64,000 nucleotides of DNA from Paenibacillus macerans. Its GTDB lineage: Bacteria > Bacillota > Bacilli > Paenibacillales > Paenibacillaceae. Every line of letters begins with the position of its first letter. Within the stretch, counting starts at the first letter, position 1. Below are positions 22,156 to 30,999 of the stretch, piece after piece. Location: assembly GCF_900454495.1 (NCBI RefSeq), contig NZ_UGSI01000001.1:3162001-3226000 (forward strand). The letters run 5' to 3'. The notes beneath the pieces are model-generated. The model saw nothing but the letters and a program-made list of their open reading frames with translations. It was not told the DNA's origin and searched no databases. A program made the translations under genes and the position numbers.

Positions 22156-24273
22156 CTAGCCAGCGAGCCGGCTGAGGAATTCATGCTCCAGCACGCCGGC
22201 GGATACCGGTCTGCTGAACAAATACCCCTGGCCTTCATGGCATTTTTGCAGCCTCAGAAACTGCAACTGCTCCTCGTTCTCAACGCCTTCGGCCGTCACC
22301 TTGAGCTTCAGATGATGCGCCATCGTCGTGATCGTCGAGACGATCGCCGCGTCGTTGCCGTCGTACATAACCTCTTTGACGAAAGCGCGGTCGATCTTCA
22401 ACCGGTCGATCGGCAAGCTTTTCAAATAGTACAGCGAACTATAGCCGGTGCCGAAATCGTCGATGCTGATCTGGATGCCCAAGCTCTTCAAACGATGGAG
22501 CTGGTCCAAAGCCGTATCGATATCGTAGGTCATGCTTTCGGTCACTTCCAGCTCCAGGTAACGGGGGTCCAGATCGACCTCGCGCAAAATCGCGCCGATC
22601 CGCTCCGCCAGATTGTATTGGCGGAATTGACGCATCGACAAATTGACCGATACGTTTACCGGTTCATATCCCGCAAGCTGCCACTGCTTATTGTACTGGC
22701 AGGCCGTTTTGAGCACCCATTCCCCCAACGGAACGATCAGGCCGCTCTCCTCGGCCAGCGGGATAAACTCGCCGGGCGGCAGCAGCCCGCGTTTCGGGTG
22801 GTTCCAGCGGACGAGCGCCTCCATCCCCACCATTTTTCCGGTGTCCAGACTCATTTGCGGCTGAAACTCCAGAAAAAACTCCTCGCGGTCCAGCGCTTTT
22901 CGCATATCGTTCTCCAGCTCCACCCGGGACTGGGTATACATCTTCATCGCCGGAGTATACCGCATAAAATGAACCCCGTGCTCCTTGGCGTGATGAACCG
23001 CCATATCCGCGTATTGAATCATTTGATCGACCGACTCGCCGTCAACCGGGAACACCGACAGGCCCATGCTGAGCGAGATATGGTATTCCGTATCGTCGAT
23101 CAGCACCGCTGGGTTTACCGCACCGAGCAGCTGCTCGGCCCGCTCTTCGGCAATCTCGGCGCCGTCCGTCCTAGGCAAAATCAAGGCGAACTCGTCCTCC
23201 CCCATGCGGTACACCTGCTCTTCGGCACGACACAGCGCTTTCAGCCTGGCTCCGAACTCGGTGAGCAGCTTGTCCCCCGCGCTGTACCCCAGCGAATCGT
23301 TAATCGCTTTGAAACGGTCGATATTGATGACGGCAACCCCGGTATACGCCCCCGAAACGCTCAACCATTGGCCGAGCTGCTCCTTCATTAGCCTTAGATT
23401 CGGCAGGCCCGTCAAATCGTCATGATAAGCCATATGCTTCATCCGCGCTTCGGCCTGGCGCCGGCCGCGGATCGGCTCTTCGATCGTCAGCCGGTAAACG
23501 CCTTTCAGCACAAAATAATAGGATAAGCACATATACCACTGGCCCGCCGCTTGTATGGAGCCTTGGGGGTCTTTGAAAGGAAACGTCAGCATCACATGGC
23601 CCATAACCATAAACAGCAAGGCCCGCGTTACCGTCATGATGGCCGGCGGCTGTTCCGCCCGGTGGCTGTGCATAATCGCGGCGATCGCTACAATATACAG
23701 CATGGAAACGCCGAATATGAGCGTAAACCTGCCCGCCGGCGAGTTCAGAAAGCCCGCCGCCAAACCGGAAGCGAGCTTGGCTTCGTGCCGGTTCATCCAT
23801 GCCAGGCCGGCGGCGGCGATCAGCGCCGTCACGGAAAACAGCGTAATTTTATGAACGTCGGACACCTGCTTCTCGGAGGAAGCGAAAACAGCCAGCATGC
23901 CAAGCGCTCCCACCGTATGGGACAACGTTAAAAACCAATCCGCCAGCCCCGGTCCGGGCTCGAAGCCCAAAAGCGGAATGCCTCCGTAAGCGGCGGAATA
24001 TAACATGTCAAGGATACCTACCACCGAAAACAATGCGGCGGAATACAGCCGCTGCCTGGACAACTTGTCGGTAAACATGATCCATCCCTGCGCAAAGATG
24101 GAATAAGACACGGCCAGGCACATCAAGCCCGCAAGCAAATGCAGCGCTTGCATCGTTTTGCCGGTTCCGCCCGGCAAGACGGCTGTTGCCGACAACCAGA
24201 CGACACCGATCATCGCTGCCAGCCCGACTACCCCTGGGACGATTGTCGATTTTGCTTCTGCCCTGATTCTCAA
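22156..24273 (-). CDS. MASE-type membrane GEDEF/EAL c-di-GMP protein
   Basis: About 705 residues. The first 265 or so form about eight membrane helices, resembling a MASE3 sensor. A GGDEF domain follows (YHDDLTGLPNLRLMKEQL, INIDRFKAINDSLGYSAGDKLL) whose signature reads GEDEF instead of GGDEF, then an EAL domain with intact catalytic motifs (MEALVRWNHP, ELEVTESMT, IDDFGTGYSSL, KIDRAFV, TAEGVEN). Best read as a c-di-GMP phosphodiesterase with a GTP-sensing rather than cyclising GGDEF domain, as in Caulobacter PdeA, which also has GEDEF. The TTG at 24273 lies nine bases after GGAGG; a TTG three codons earlier directly touches that site. Confidence 0.85.
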   Translation of the reverse strand: MRIRAEAKSTIVPGVVGLAAMIGVVWLSATAVLPGGTGKTMQALHLLAGLMCLAVSYSIFAQGWIMFTDKLSRQRLYSAALFSVVGILDMLYSAAYGGIPLLGFEPGPGLADWFLTLSHTVGALGMLAVFASSEKQVSDVHKITLFSVTALIAAAGLAWMNRHEAKLASGLAAGFLNSPAGRFTLIFGVSMLYIVAIAAIMHSHRAEQPPAIMTVTRALLFMVMGHVMLTFPFKDPQGSIQAAGQWYMCLSYYFVLKGVYRLTIEEPIRGRRQAEARMKHMAYHDDLTGLPNLRLMKEQLGQWLSVSGAYTGVAVINIDRFKAINDSLGYSAGDKLLTEFGARLKALCRAEEQVYRMGEDEFALILPRTDGAEIAEERAEQLLGAVNPAVLIDDTEYHISLSMGLSVFPVDGESVDQMIQYADMAVHHAKEHGVHFMRYTPAMKMYTQSRVELENDMRKALDREEFFLEFQPQMSLDTGKMVGMEALVRWNHPKRGLLPPGEFIPLAEESGLIVPLGEWVLKTACQYNKQWQLAGYEPVNVSVNLSMRQFRQYNLAERIGAILREVDLDPRYLELEVTESMTYDIDTALDQLHRLKSLGIQISIDDFGTGYSSLYYLKSLPIDRLKIDRAFVKEVMYDGNDAAIVSTITTMAHHLKLKVTAEGVENEEQLQFLRLQKCHEGQGYLFSRPVSAGVLEHEFLSRLAG

Positions 24274-24376
24274 TGCCCTCAACCTCCGGAGGTAAGTATC
24301 TGTCTATGGTCCTAAAAATTAATAATTCAACATTTTCCGTGTTTTTCCTTCCTTTTGTTCCAAAAATGTCGGAGCA

Positions 24377-24410
24377 AAAGAAAAGCCCGGCCAAAGCGGC
24401 CGAACTTTTC
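24377..24410 (-). terminator. Terminator after the aldolase-like gene
   Basis: On the minus strand AAAAGTTCGGCCGC and GGCCGGGCTTTT pair around TTT and continue into a T-rich tail, just past the stop at 24417. Confidence 0.75.
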
Positions 24411-24416
24411 GCAGCA

Positions 24417-25421
24417 TTACTTCTTCTTCTTGTCAAAGCTGATTTCCGGCGTCGTTAATTTATCGTAGAAATCCACAACGCCGTCCTTGTCGTCCGAAGC
24501 GCGCAGCGCCATCGCCGAGCGGGGATGCTCGTCCAGCGTCCCGGTGATCATGTAAGGGATCAAATAACCCCATTCCTCTTTTTCGCGCAAAGGGATAAGC
24601 AGCTCTTCCAGCACTTCGAGCACCGGACGCAGACGGTAGTTCGTATTTTTCAGATGCGTGACGAGCAGTTCGGTCGGGCAGTTGCCCGCGGCGCGCCCCA
24701 TTCCGTACACCGACGCATCGAGCAGCTCGACGCCTTTTTCGGCGGCTATGAGCGTATTGGAAAACGCCAGCTGCATATTGTTGTGGGTATGCACCCCAAG
24801 CCGTTTGTTCGGCAGATGCGTTTTGAACTTGTTGACCAGATACTCCATATCCTTATAATCCAGGCTGCCGTAGGAATCGACGATATAAACGACGTCCACG
24901 ACGCTCTCCCGGATCATTTCGAAAGCTTCCAGCAGCTCATTTTCCATAACGTTGGACAATGCCATAATGTTCAAGGTCGTTTCGTAGCCGCGGTCATGGA
25001 ACAGCTGCACCAATTGAAGCGCCTTGTCTACATCTTTGATGTAGCAGGCGACGCGAATCAGATCGAGCAGGCTTTCGCTGCGCGGCAGGATGTCGTTTTC
25101 ATCGACGCGTCCGATGTCGACCAGAGCCGACAGCTTCGTACGGCCTTTTTCGGGAATGACTTTCCGGAGAAAATCATCGTCAAGAAAGCGCCACGGTCCC
25201 GCCTGATCGGCGCCTTTAAGCAGCTTGGGCGAATTTTTATAGCCGATCTCCATATAATCGATCCCCGCCTCGTTCAGGCCGGCGTACAATTTTTGGACAA
25301 ATTCAACGCTGAAGTCCCAGTTGTTGACCAAACCTCCGTCACGTATTGTACAATCCACGATTTTGCACGGGTTACCCTTCATACCAGCATGTTCCTCTCC
25401 ATCGATAGTATTAATACCCAT
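24417..25421 (-). CDS. DRE-TIM aldolase/HMGL-like protein
   Basis: A 334-residue TIM-barrel protein of the pyruvate-carboxyltransferase superfamily. The metal-binding, substrate-activating motif is IVDCTIRDGG, a variant of the usual DxTLRDG; later come DSYGSL and the metal-ligand pair in GVHTHNNMQLA, then GMGRAAGNCPTELL. These match 4-hydroxy-2-oxovalerate aldolase-like and homocitrate synthase-like enzymes, so a carbon-carbon bond lyase or synthase acting on a 2-oxo acid is likely, but the substrate is unknown. The C-terminus ends in a lysine run. A start at 25382 (MKGNPCKIVDC), with GGAGAGG upstream, may be the true one. Confidence 0.75.
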   Translation of the reverse strand: MGINTIDGEEHAGMKGNPCKIVDCTIRDGGLVNNWDFSVEFVQKLYAGLNEAGIDYMEIGYKNSPKLLKGADQAGPWRFLDDDFLRKVIPEKGRTKLSALVDIGRVDENDILPRSESLLDLIRVACYIKDVDKALQLVQLFHDRGYETTLNIMALSNVMENELLEAFEMIRESVVDVVYIVDSYGSLDYKDMEYLVNKFKTHLPNKRLGVHTHNNMQLAFSNTLIAAEKGVELLDASVYGMGRAAGNCPTELLVTHLKNTNYRLRPVLEVLEELLIPLREKEEWGYLIPYMITGTLDEHPRSAMALRASDDKDGVVDFYDKLTTPEISFDKKKK

Positions 25422-25523
25422 CTTACTTGAAGCGAAATCAAAAAGTAAAGAAGCAATTAATAATTGATATGAGGTTAGTCACAGTATGGTACGAACTAGC
25501 GTGATATATTACTTTTGAATCTA

Positions 25524-25542
25524 ATTGAGATTGATTCTCAAT
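25524..25542 (+). promoter_or_regulatory. Fur-like operator of the feo operon
   Basis: ATTGAGATTGATTCTCAAT contains a 7-1-7 dyad TGAGATT-G-ATTCTCA of the Fur type (consensus TGATAAT-N-ATTATCA). It lies about 80 bp upstream of feoA, where iron-replete repression of ferrous iron uptake is expected. Confidence 0.75.
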
Positions 25543-25621
25543 GAAAACATCCATTCCATCTATCGCAGGCATCCAATAGACATACATTATTATCTTCCTA
25601 ATTGACGAGGAGTGATTCGTA

Positions 25622-25864
25622 ATGGAAACTTGCCGCTTTTGTTTGCTCAGATTAAAGCCGGGCGCGTCGGCCCGGGTTGCGGATTTCGGCCAAATGGACC
25701 CGATCTTGAAGCGCAGGCTGGCCGATCTCGGGATCCGGGAGGGATCGCGTATAACGGTTAAACGGTACTGCCTGCTGGGCGGTCCGGTGACTTTGGAATG
25801 CGGCGGGCAATTGCTCGGCATCCGGCAAAAGGAAGCCGCTAATATCGAGGTTATGGTGTCATGA
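25622..25864 (+). CDS. feoA: Ferrous iron transport protein A
   Basis: An 80-residue cytosolic SH3-like protein (LKPGASARVADFG...LKRRLADLGIREGSRITVKR...LGGPVTLECGGQLLGIRQKEAANIEV). FeoA assists FeoB in Fe2+ uptake. The N-terminal METCRFCLLRL adds a CxxC not present in most short FeoA proteins. Its stop overlaps the feoB start by ATGA, so the two are coupled. Preceded by a Fur-like box. Confidence 0.92.
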   Translation: METCRFCLLRLKPGASARVADFGQMDPILKRRLADLGIREGSRITVKRYCLLGGPVTLECGGQLLGIRQKEAANIEVMVS

Positions 25865-27885
25865 GCGTCGCAGCGTTGATCGGCAACCCCAACACCGGAA
25901 AAACCTCGCTGTTCAACAGCCTGACGAAATCATACGAATACGTGGGCAACTGGTCCGGCGTGACCGTGGAGAAAAAAGTCGGACAGCTCCGCAACAAGTC
26001 CGGGCAGTTGACCGATCTGCCGGGCATCTATACGCTGCGCCCCCTGTCGCGCGACGAAGGGGTGGCCGCCGAATTTCTCGCCGCGGAACGCCCCTCGCTG
26101 CTCGTCAATATCGTCGATGCGTCCAATTTGGAACGCAACCTCTATCTGACGCTGCAGCTGCTGGAATACGGCCAGCCCGTCATCATCGGGCTTAATATGA
26201 TGGACGTCGCCAAAGCAAACGGAATCGACGTCAACATAGAGCGGCTGGCCGGCTTGCTGGACGCCCCGGTTATGCCGCTTGTTGCCCGCACAGGCAAGGG
26301 CAGCAAGGAAATGCTTGCGGCGATGGGCAAGCTGTTGGCCTCGTCCGCAGCCGCGCCGGCGTTTAAGATTTATTACGGAGACATCCTTGAAGAGGCCATT
26401 CAGGACATTACCCGTGAATTAAACGGCTCGCTGACGGACCCTCATCCTTCCCTGCGCTGGATCGCTCTGCAATATCTGGAGGGCAATCCCGCCGTAAGTT
26501 CGGTGCTGCCTCCGCAAACCGATCTGAGTAAACTGGCCGCCTTACGGACAGCGGCGGAAAACCGGCTTGCCGCGGCAGGCGTCGCCGCCGGCGCAGAGGA
26601 TCATATCCGCGCGATCCGCATGCAGGCAATCGGCAAAATATGCCGCGAAGTCATCGACACGACCGGCGAAAAGCCAAACGATTTCACGGAAAAAATCGAT
26701 CGAATCGTCACCCATCCTATTTGGGGAATTCCGCTGTTCATCGCCTTTATGTTTCTGACCTTTCAGCTGACGTTTGACTGGATCGGCAATCCGTTATCCG
26801 ATTGGCTCGACGCTCTGATCACCGGCCCCGTAACCCAAGGCGCGGCATGGCTGCTGGCGGCGGCGGGAGCTTCCGGTTTCACGCAGGCGCTGATTCTGGA
26901 CGGGATTATCGGCGGGGTCGGCGGCGTGCTGGTGTTTGTTCCGCAAATTTTCATCATGTTTCTGATCATCTCGTTTATCGAAGACTCCGGCTACATGGCG
27001 CGGATCACCGTGATGATGGACAAATTGATGGAGCTCGTCGGACTGAACGGCAAGGCGCTGATCCCGTTTATTCTCGGGTTCGGCTGCAATGTGCCGGCGG
27101 TCATGGCTTCGCGGAATATCGAACAGCCCAAGGAACGCTTGCTTACGATGCTGCTCATCCCCCTGATGTCGTGCTCGGCCCGGCTCCCGGTTTACGCCTT
27201 GTTTGCAGGCATCCTGTTCGCCAAGTATCAGGCCTTGGTCGTGCTGTCGCTGTACGTGCTGGGCATCGTTCTTGCGCTGGTAATGGCCAAACTGTTCTCC
27301 GCTACCCTGTTTAAAAAGGAGCACTCCTTTTTTATGGTCGAGCTGCCGCCCTACCGTATGCCGCAAAGCATAACTTTACTCCGCAGCACTTGGGAAAAGG
27401 GCAAAGGTTTTCTGCGGAAGGCCGGTACGTTCATCCTGGGCGGTTCGGTGCTGATCTGGCTGCTTACTTACCTCGGACCGGGCGGTATCGCCGAAAATAT
27501 GGACGACAGCTTTCTGGCCCTGATCGGCGGCCTGTTTGCCTCTGTGCTGGCCCCGGTCGGGTTCGGTACCTGGCAGTCCGGAGCGGCGCTGATTACCGGT
27601 TTTATGGCCAAAGAGGTCGTCGTTTCAACGATGAACATTATTTACCACGTTCCCGATCTGGCCGGTCTGCAGGGGCAAATCGCCCGTTTCTTTACGCCGC
27701 TGCAAGCCTACAGCTTCATGGCCTTCGTCCTGCTCTATACGCCTTGCATGGCTACGGTCGGCGTGCTCCGCAAAGAGACCGCCTCATGGAAATGGACGCT
27801 GTTTACGATCGGATACTCGCTGTCTCTCGCCTATGTCGTTTCGCTGATCATCTACCGGGGCGGAATATGGTTGGGACTTGCCTAA
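25861..27885 (+). CDS. feoB: Ferrous iron transporter B
   Basis: A 674-residue Fe2+ permease. The N-terminal G-protein domain has G1 GNPNTGKTSLFN, G3 DLPGIYTL and G4 NMMD; a helical GDI-like domain follows, then the two Gate motifs with about nine to eleven membrane helices (GCNVPAVMASRNIEQPKERLLTMLLIPLMSCSARLPVYA, and later VLLYTPCMATVG). Length is usual for the family. Couples GTP hydrolysis to ferrous iron import. Flanked by feoA and a Cys-rich accessory gene. Confidence 0.96.
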   Translation: MSVAALIGNPNTGKTSLFNSLTKSYEYVGNWSGVTVEKKVGQLRNKSGQLTDLPGIYTLRPLSRDEGVAAEFLAAERPSLLVNIVDASNLERNLYLTLQLLEYGQPVIIGLNMMDVAKANGIDVNIERLAGLLDAPVMPLVARTGKGSKEMLAAMGKLLASSAAAPAFKIYYGDILEEAIQDITRELNGSLTDPHPSLRWIALQYLEGNPAVSSVLPPQTDLSKLAALRTAAENRLAAAGVAAGAEDHIRAIRMQAIGKICREVIDTTGEKPNDFTEKIDRIVTHPIWGIPLFIAFMFLTFQLTFDWIGNPLSDWLDALITGPVTQGAAWLLAAAGASGFTQALILDGIIGGVGGVLVFVPQIFIMFLIISFIEDSGYMARITVMMDKLMELVGLNGKALIPFILGFGCNVPAVMASRNIEQPKERLLTMLLIPLMSCSARLPVYALFAGILFAKYQALVVLSLYVLGIVLALVMAKLFSATLFKKEHSFFMVELPPYRMPQSITLLRSTWEKGKGFLRKAGTFILGGSVLIWLLTYLGPGGIAENMDDSFLALIGGLFASVLAPVGFGTWQSGAALITGFMAKEVVVSTMNIIYHVPDLAGLQGQIARFFTPLQAYSFMAFVLLYTPCMATVGVLRKETASWKWTLFTIGYSLSLAYVVSLIIYRGGIWLGLA

Positions 27886-27928
27886 GTCAGCTCCCAACCC
27901 AAGCCAAAGAACGGAAAGGAGAAAAACT

Positions 27929-28120
27929 ATGCTGTTCGATATTGTGATCGTAACCGCCGTCTTCGCCTTCGCCGGATACTCGCTGTACCGCGGCTTCAAA
28001 AAAAGCAAGAAAGGCGCCTGCGCGTCGTGCTCGCAGCAGAAAACCTGTTCTGCGGCGTGCAGCGGACGTCAGGCGCCCCCCGCCTCTTCCTGTTCGCCGG
28101 CCAAGCCCAAACGCGAGTAA
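27929..28120 (+). CDS. FeoB-associated Cys-rich membrane protein
   Basis: A 63-residue protein with one N-terminal membrane helix (FDIVIVTAVFAFAGYSLYRGF), a basic patch (KKSKKG) and a tail with CASCSQQKTC, CSGRQ and a further Cys. This is the FeoB-associated Cys-rich family that commonly ends feoAB operons in Bacillota, with presumed iron-handling role. ATG at 27929 follows AAAGGAG. The stop lies 14 bp from the convergent histidine kinase stop. Confidence 0.88.
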   Translation: MLFDIVIVTAVFAFAGYSLYRGFKKSKKGACASCSQQKTCSAACSGRQAPPASSCSPAKPKRE

Positions 28121-28134
28121 GTGCAGCATCGTTT

Positions 28135-29241
28135 TTAAGATACGAGCGGCAGTTTGATGACGAAAATCGTTCCCGCGCCTTTGAGGCTGTCCACGGAAAT
28201 ATTCCCCCGATGGTTGCGGATAATCCGATAGCTTACGGACAGCCCCAAACCGGTGCCTTTCTCTTTTGTCGTAAAAAAAGGATCGAACAGACGGCCCAGC
28301 ATGCTTTTGTCCATGCCGTTTCCGTTGTCCTGGATGGAAATGTTGACCGCCTTGCCCTCCATCTCCGCCCGGATATCGATGACTCCCTTATGATCCCCCT
28401 CCACCTCGGCGATGGCGTCCATCGCGTTTTTGATGATGTTGAGCAGGACCTGCTTGATCTGCTTCACATCGATCGATACGAGAAGCTCCTCCTCCGGAGC
28501 GTGCAGCATCATCTGGCAGCCTTTCATCACCGCCTCGCTTTCCGTCAGCAGGACAACCTCTTTCAGCAGCGATGACACGCTGACGGTCGATTTCTGCGGG
28601 GCGGAAGGCTTGGACGAATTCAAAAATTCATGAATGATGTCGTTGGCCCTGTCGATCTCGGTTAAAATTATCCGGGCGTACTCATCCTTGCCCAGCTCCA
28701 CCAAATGCGGGCGGAGCAATTGAATGAACCCGCGGATCGCGGTTAATGGGTTGCGGATTTCATGGGCGATCGCCGCCGATATTTTCCCGAGCATCGCCAG
28801 CTTGTCGTTTTGGTACGCCGTTTGCTCGATCCGTTTGAAATCCGACACATCTTTGACGCTTAGCAAAAAGTCCCCGTCCATCTGATCTCCGTATGTAACC
28901 GTAATGAGCCAATGCCTTCCGTACTCATCGATAAACTCGTGGTATTTTTTCCGGTGAAAAATGGTTTCCCGATAAATCCGCAGAATCTTCCGCTTCTTGA
29001 ATCGGTTCAGGTGCGGGTGGCGCAGCATTTGCAGCAAATTGCAACCGATGAGTGATTGGCGCGGCATCTCGAGCAGCCTGGCCATTTGAACATTGATGAA
29101 GGTTAATATTCCTTCGCAGTCAAACAGCATAATTCCGCTGTCTAGGTGCTGGAGCACGTTTTCGTATTTGTTTTTGACGAGTTGGGTTGATTGGAATGCT
29201 TTGACGGATTGGAGCAGCGTCTCCTGGAATTCACTCAACAA
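28135..29241 (-). CDS. Cytosolic PAS-domain sensor histidine kinase
   Basis: About 368 residues without membrane segments. A PAS domain (about 30-135: VLQHLDSGIMLFDCEGILTFINVQMARLLEM) is followed by HisKA with the phospho-acceptor His in AAIAHEIRNPLTAIRGFIQLL and HATPase_c with N-box LLNIIKNAMDAI, G1 DNGNGM and DPFFTTKEKGTGLGLSVSY. This resembles the KinA/KinE class of sporulation kinases feeding the phosphorelay, which fits the absence of an adjacent response regulator; that role is inferred. The start chosen is TTG 29241, seven bases after AAGGGGG; the ATG at 29262 has no ribosome site. The 29263-29529 gap shows nothing recognisable. Confidence 0.87.
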   Translation of the reverse strand: MLSEFQETLLQSVKAFQSTQLVKNKYENVLQHLDSGIMLFDCEGILTFINVQMARLLEMPRQSLIGCNLLQMLRHPHLNRFKKRKILRIYRETIFHRKKYHEFIDEYGRHWLITVTYGDQMDGDFLLSVKDVSDFKRIEQTAYQNDKLAMLGKISAAIAHEIRNPLTAIRGFIQLLRPHLVELGKDEYARIILTEIDRANDIIHEFLNSSKPSAPQKSTVSVSSLLKEVVLLTESEAVMKGCQMMLHAPEEELLVSIDVKQIKQVLLNIIKNAMDAIAEVEGDHKGVIDIRAEMEGKAVNISIQDNGNGMDKSMLGRLFDPFFTTKEKGTGLGLSVSYRIIRNHRGNISVDSLKGAGTIFVIKLPLVS

Positions 29242-29529
29242 GTTGGTTCCCCCTTTTCCCATAAATGATGTACTTGCCTTACTGACAACATACGATCACT
29301 ACCTGAGAAGAACTTACCCGAAATCGGCTCGCGCGTAACGCTTTTTTTCATTCCATTAGCCGCTCCGATCCGTTTCGACGACGGTAATATTTCATGAACT
29401 AAAAGCCTGTCCGAAAATCAGTCCGAAACTGCCTATTTCAATCATAGTAAAGTCTTCCAAATACCGTCAATCAGAGATACTGTCGAAAAACATGGAATCA
29501 CCGCAAATGGACGACCATAGTCCTAAAAA

Positions 29530-29560
29530 TAAAACGGCCTCCCTGCCGGGAGGCTGTTTA
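29530..29560 (-). terminator. Terminator of the CxxC protein gene
   Basis: AAACGGCCTCCC and GGGAGGCTGTTT form a near-perfect hairpin around TGCC, just beyond the stop at 29578. Confidence 0.75.
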
Positions 29561-29577
29561 TGGCCTGTATTCAGCCG

Positions 29578-29982
29578 TTATTTGTGTTGAAGCCGGGCTC
29601 TGCGCCTGCTCATAACGGCCAATCTTTTCTTCAGTTCTTCCTCCCATTTATCATCGCCGATTTGCTTCGCAACGGACAGGAGATCAAGCGAAATATCGAT
29701 TTGGCTTTGAACGATCAAGAGCGGGTCCTCATCCTCACGGTTGACGCAATTTCCGAAAATCGATTCATCGTCCTCCATGACGAAATCCTGAAAATCGATT
29801 TCCGAAACCCCGTCGCCGTGGGCGTATTCCGCCAATATTTCGTATTCGTTCTCCACCTTATAATGAACCTCAACCCGATGGCATACCGGGCAAAATAACA
29901 GGGGAACATTATGAACCTGCGTACGATAATGCTTTAAAGTCCCCTTTGTTCCCAGCATGCTTGCTCCGCAGCAAAAACTCAT
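29578..29982 (-). CDS. Unknown protein with CC and CPVC motifs
   Basis: A 134-residue protein that I do not recognise. It begins MSFCCGASMLG and has LLFCPVCHRVEVHY at residues about 28-41, so two Cys pairs could hold a zinc. An acidic middle (EIDFQDFVMEDDESIFGN) is followed by a helical tail (LLSVAKQIGDDKWEEELKKRLAVMSRRRARLQ) with a loose likeness to UvrB/C-type helical hairpins. Start ATG at 29982 with GAAGGGGAATG context. Flanked by its own terminator. The upstream 29983-30198 interval holds only promoter-like DNA. Confidence 0.65.
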   Translation of the reverse strand: MSFCCGASMLGTKGTLKHYRTQVHNVPLLFCPVCHRVEVHYKVENEYEILAEYAHGDGVSEIDFQDFVMEDDESIFGNCVNREDEDPLLIVQSQIDISLDLLSVAKQIGDDKWEEELKKRLAVMSRRRARLQHK

Positions 29983-30198
29983 TCCCCTTCACCCTTTCGC
30001 GTGTTCGGTACATCCATGGATCCCAGGCTAATCGCATTGCAGGATTTTCATATAATTTATTCGTGAAGCAGGATTGAAATTCCTGCGCCTCATTTGAAAA
30101 TTCACCCATTTTGTTACAAAACGGGACTATGGTCCGATCCTCAGGCAGGTAAGCGCCGGCGGACCAAGCTTGGCATAAGGCGCTTTTGATGGGCAAAA

Positions 30199-30232
30199 AA
30201 CCCCCTGATTGGCAGTGGCCAAACAGGGGGTT
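30199..30232 (-). terminator. Terminator of the peroxiredoxin gene
   Basis: Complementary arms AACCCCCTG and CAGGGGGTT with a 16-base loop, followed on the minus strand by a T run. Confidence 0.85.
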
Positions 30233-30251
30233 CATCGCTATTCACCCGAAA

Positions 30252-30797
30252 TTAAGCGTTCAGGTTTTTATCACCCGGTTTCCAGTTCATGGCGCAAAGG
30301 CCGCCGGATTGCAGGGCTTGCAGCACGCGAAGCGTTTCGTCTACGCTGCGGCCGATGTCGTTATGGTTAACGACTTGATATTTCAATTCGCCTTCCGGAT
30401 CGATGATGAACAATCCGCGGAGGGCTACGCCTTCTTCTTCGATCAGCACGCCGTAATCGCGGGCAACTTTCTTCGTGATATCGGAAGCGAGCGGGAAGTT
30501 CAACTGGCCGAGGCCGTTGCTATCCTTAGGCGTGTTGATCCACGCTTTGTGGCTGTGCTCGGAGTCCGTGCTCACGCCGAGAATTTCGCAATCGAGGTCG
30601 CGGAATTGAGCGTAAGCGTCGCTCAGCGCCGTAATTTCCGTCGGGCACACAAACGTGAAATCAAGCGGATAGAAGAAAAATACCAGCCATTTGCCGCGGT
30701 AGTCGGCCAGCTTCTTGCGTCCAAATTCCTTTCCGTCTCCCGTTACGATCGCCATGTCAAAATCCGGAGCGGGTCTTCCAACCAAACGTTCTGCCAT
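30252..30797 (-). CDS. Typical 2-Cys peroxiredoxin (AhpC/TSA family)
   Basis: A 181-residue thiol peroxidase that reduces H2O2 and organic hydroperoxides. The peroxidatic Cys lies in FFFYPLDFTFVCPTEITALSD and the resolving Cys in the C-terminal GGLCAMNWKPG. The AhpC/Prx1 subfamily pattern SEHSHKAWINTPK and GVALRGLFIIDPEGELKY is intact. ATG at 30797 after AAAGGAGGAG. An exact PerR box and a sigma-A promoter lie upstream, so peroxide induction is likely. No ahpF is adjacent, so reduction by thioredoxin is inferred. Confidence 0.94.
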   Translation of the reverse strand: MAERLVGRPAPDFDMAIVTGDGKEFGRKKLADYRGKWLVFFFYPLDFTFVCPTEITALSDAYAQFRDLDCEILGVSTDSEHSHKAWINTPKDSNGLGQLNFPLASDITKKVARDYGVLIEEEGVALRGLFIIDPEGELKYQVVNHNDIGRSVDETLRVLQALQSGGLCAMNWKPGDKNLNA

Positions 30798-30893
30798 TTT
30801 TAAAACTCCTCCTTTGAAAATATGTAAGAAACACATGAGTGTTTCTAATCCCTTTGTTGGTAAGTTTCAACCTTTTTCAAACTTACAGTTCTC

Positions 30894-30956
30894 ATGGTAT
30901 CAAAGGCATATTTCAAAGTCAATATTATAACAGTTACTTTTTTATAATTATTATAA
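30894..30956 (-). promoter_or_regulatory. Sigma-A promoter and PerR box of the peroxiredoxin gene
   Basis: Minus-strand TTGACT (30917-30922), 17-bp spacer, TACCAT (30894-30899). Upstream, 30942-30956 reads TTATAATTATTATAA, an exact match to the 15-bp PerR consensus TTATAAT-N-ATTATAA. The box lies 20 bp above the -35. A GTAAGTTT/AAACTTAC hairpin is present in the leader at 30860-30886. Confidence 0.85.
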
Positions 30957-30999
30957 ATAAGGATTTTTTTTGAACTTTTTTTAGACTCAAAACCGAGAT

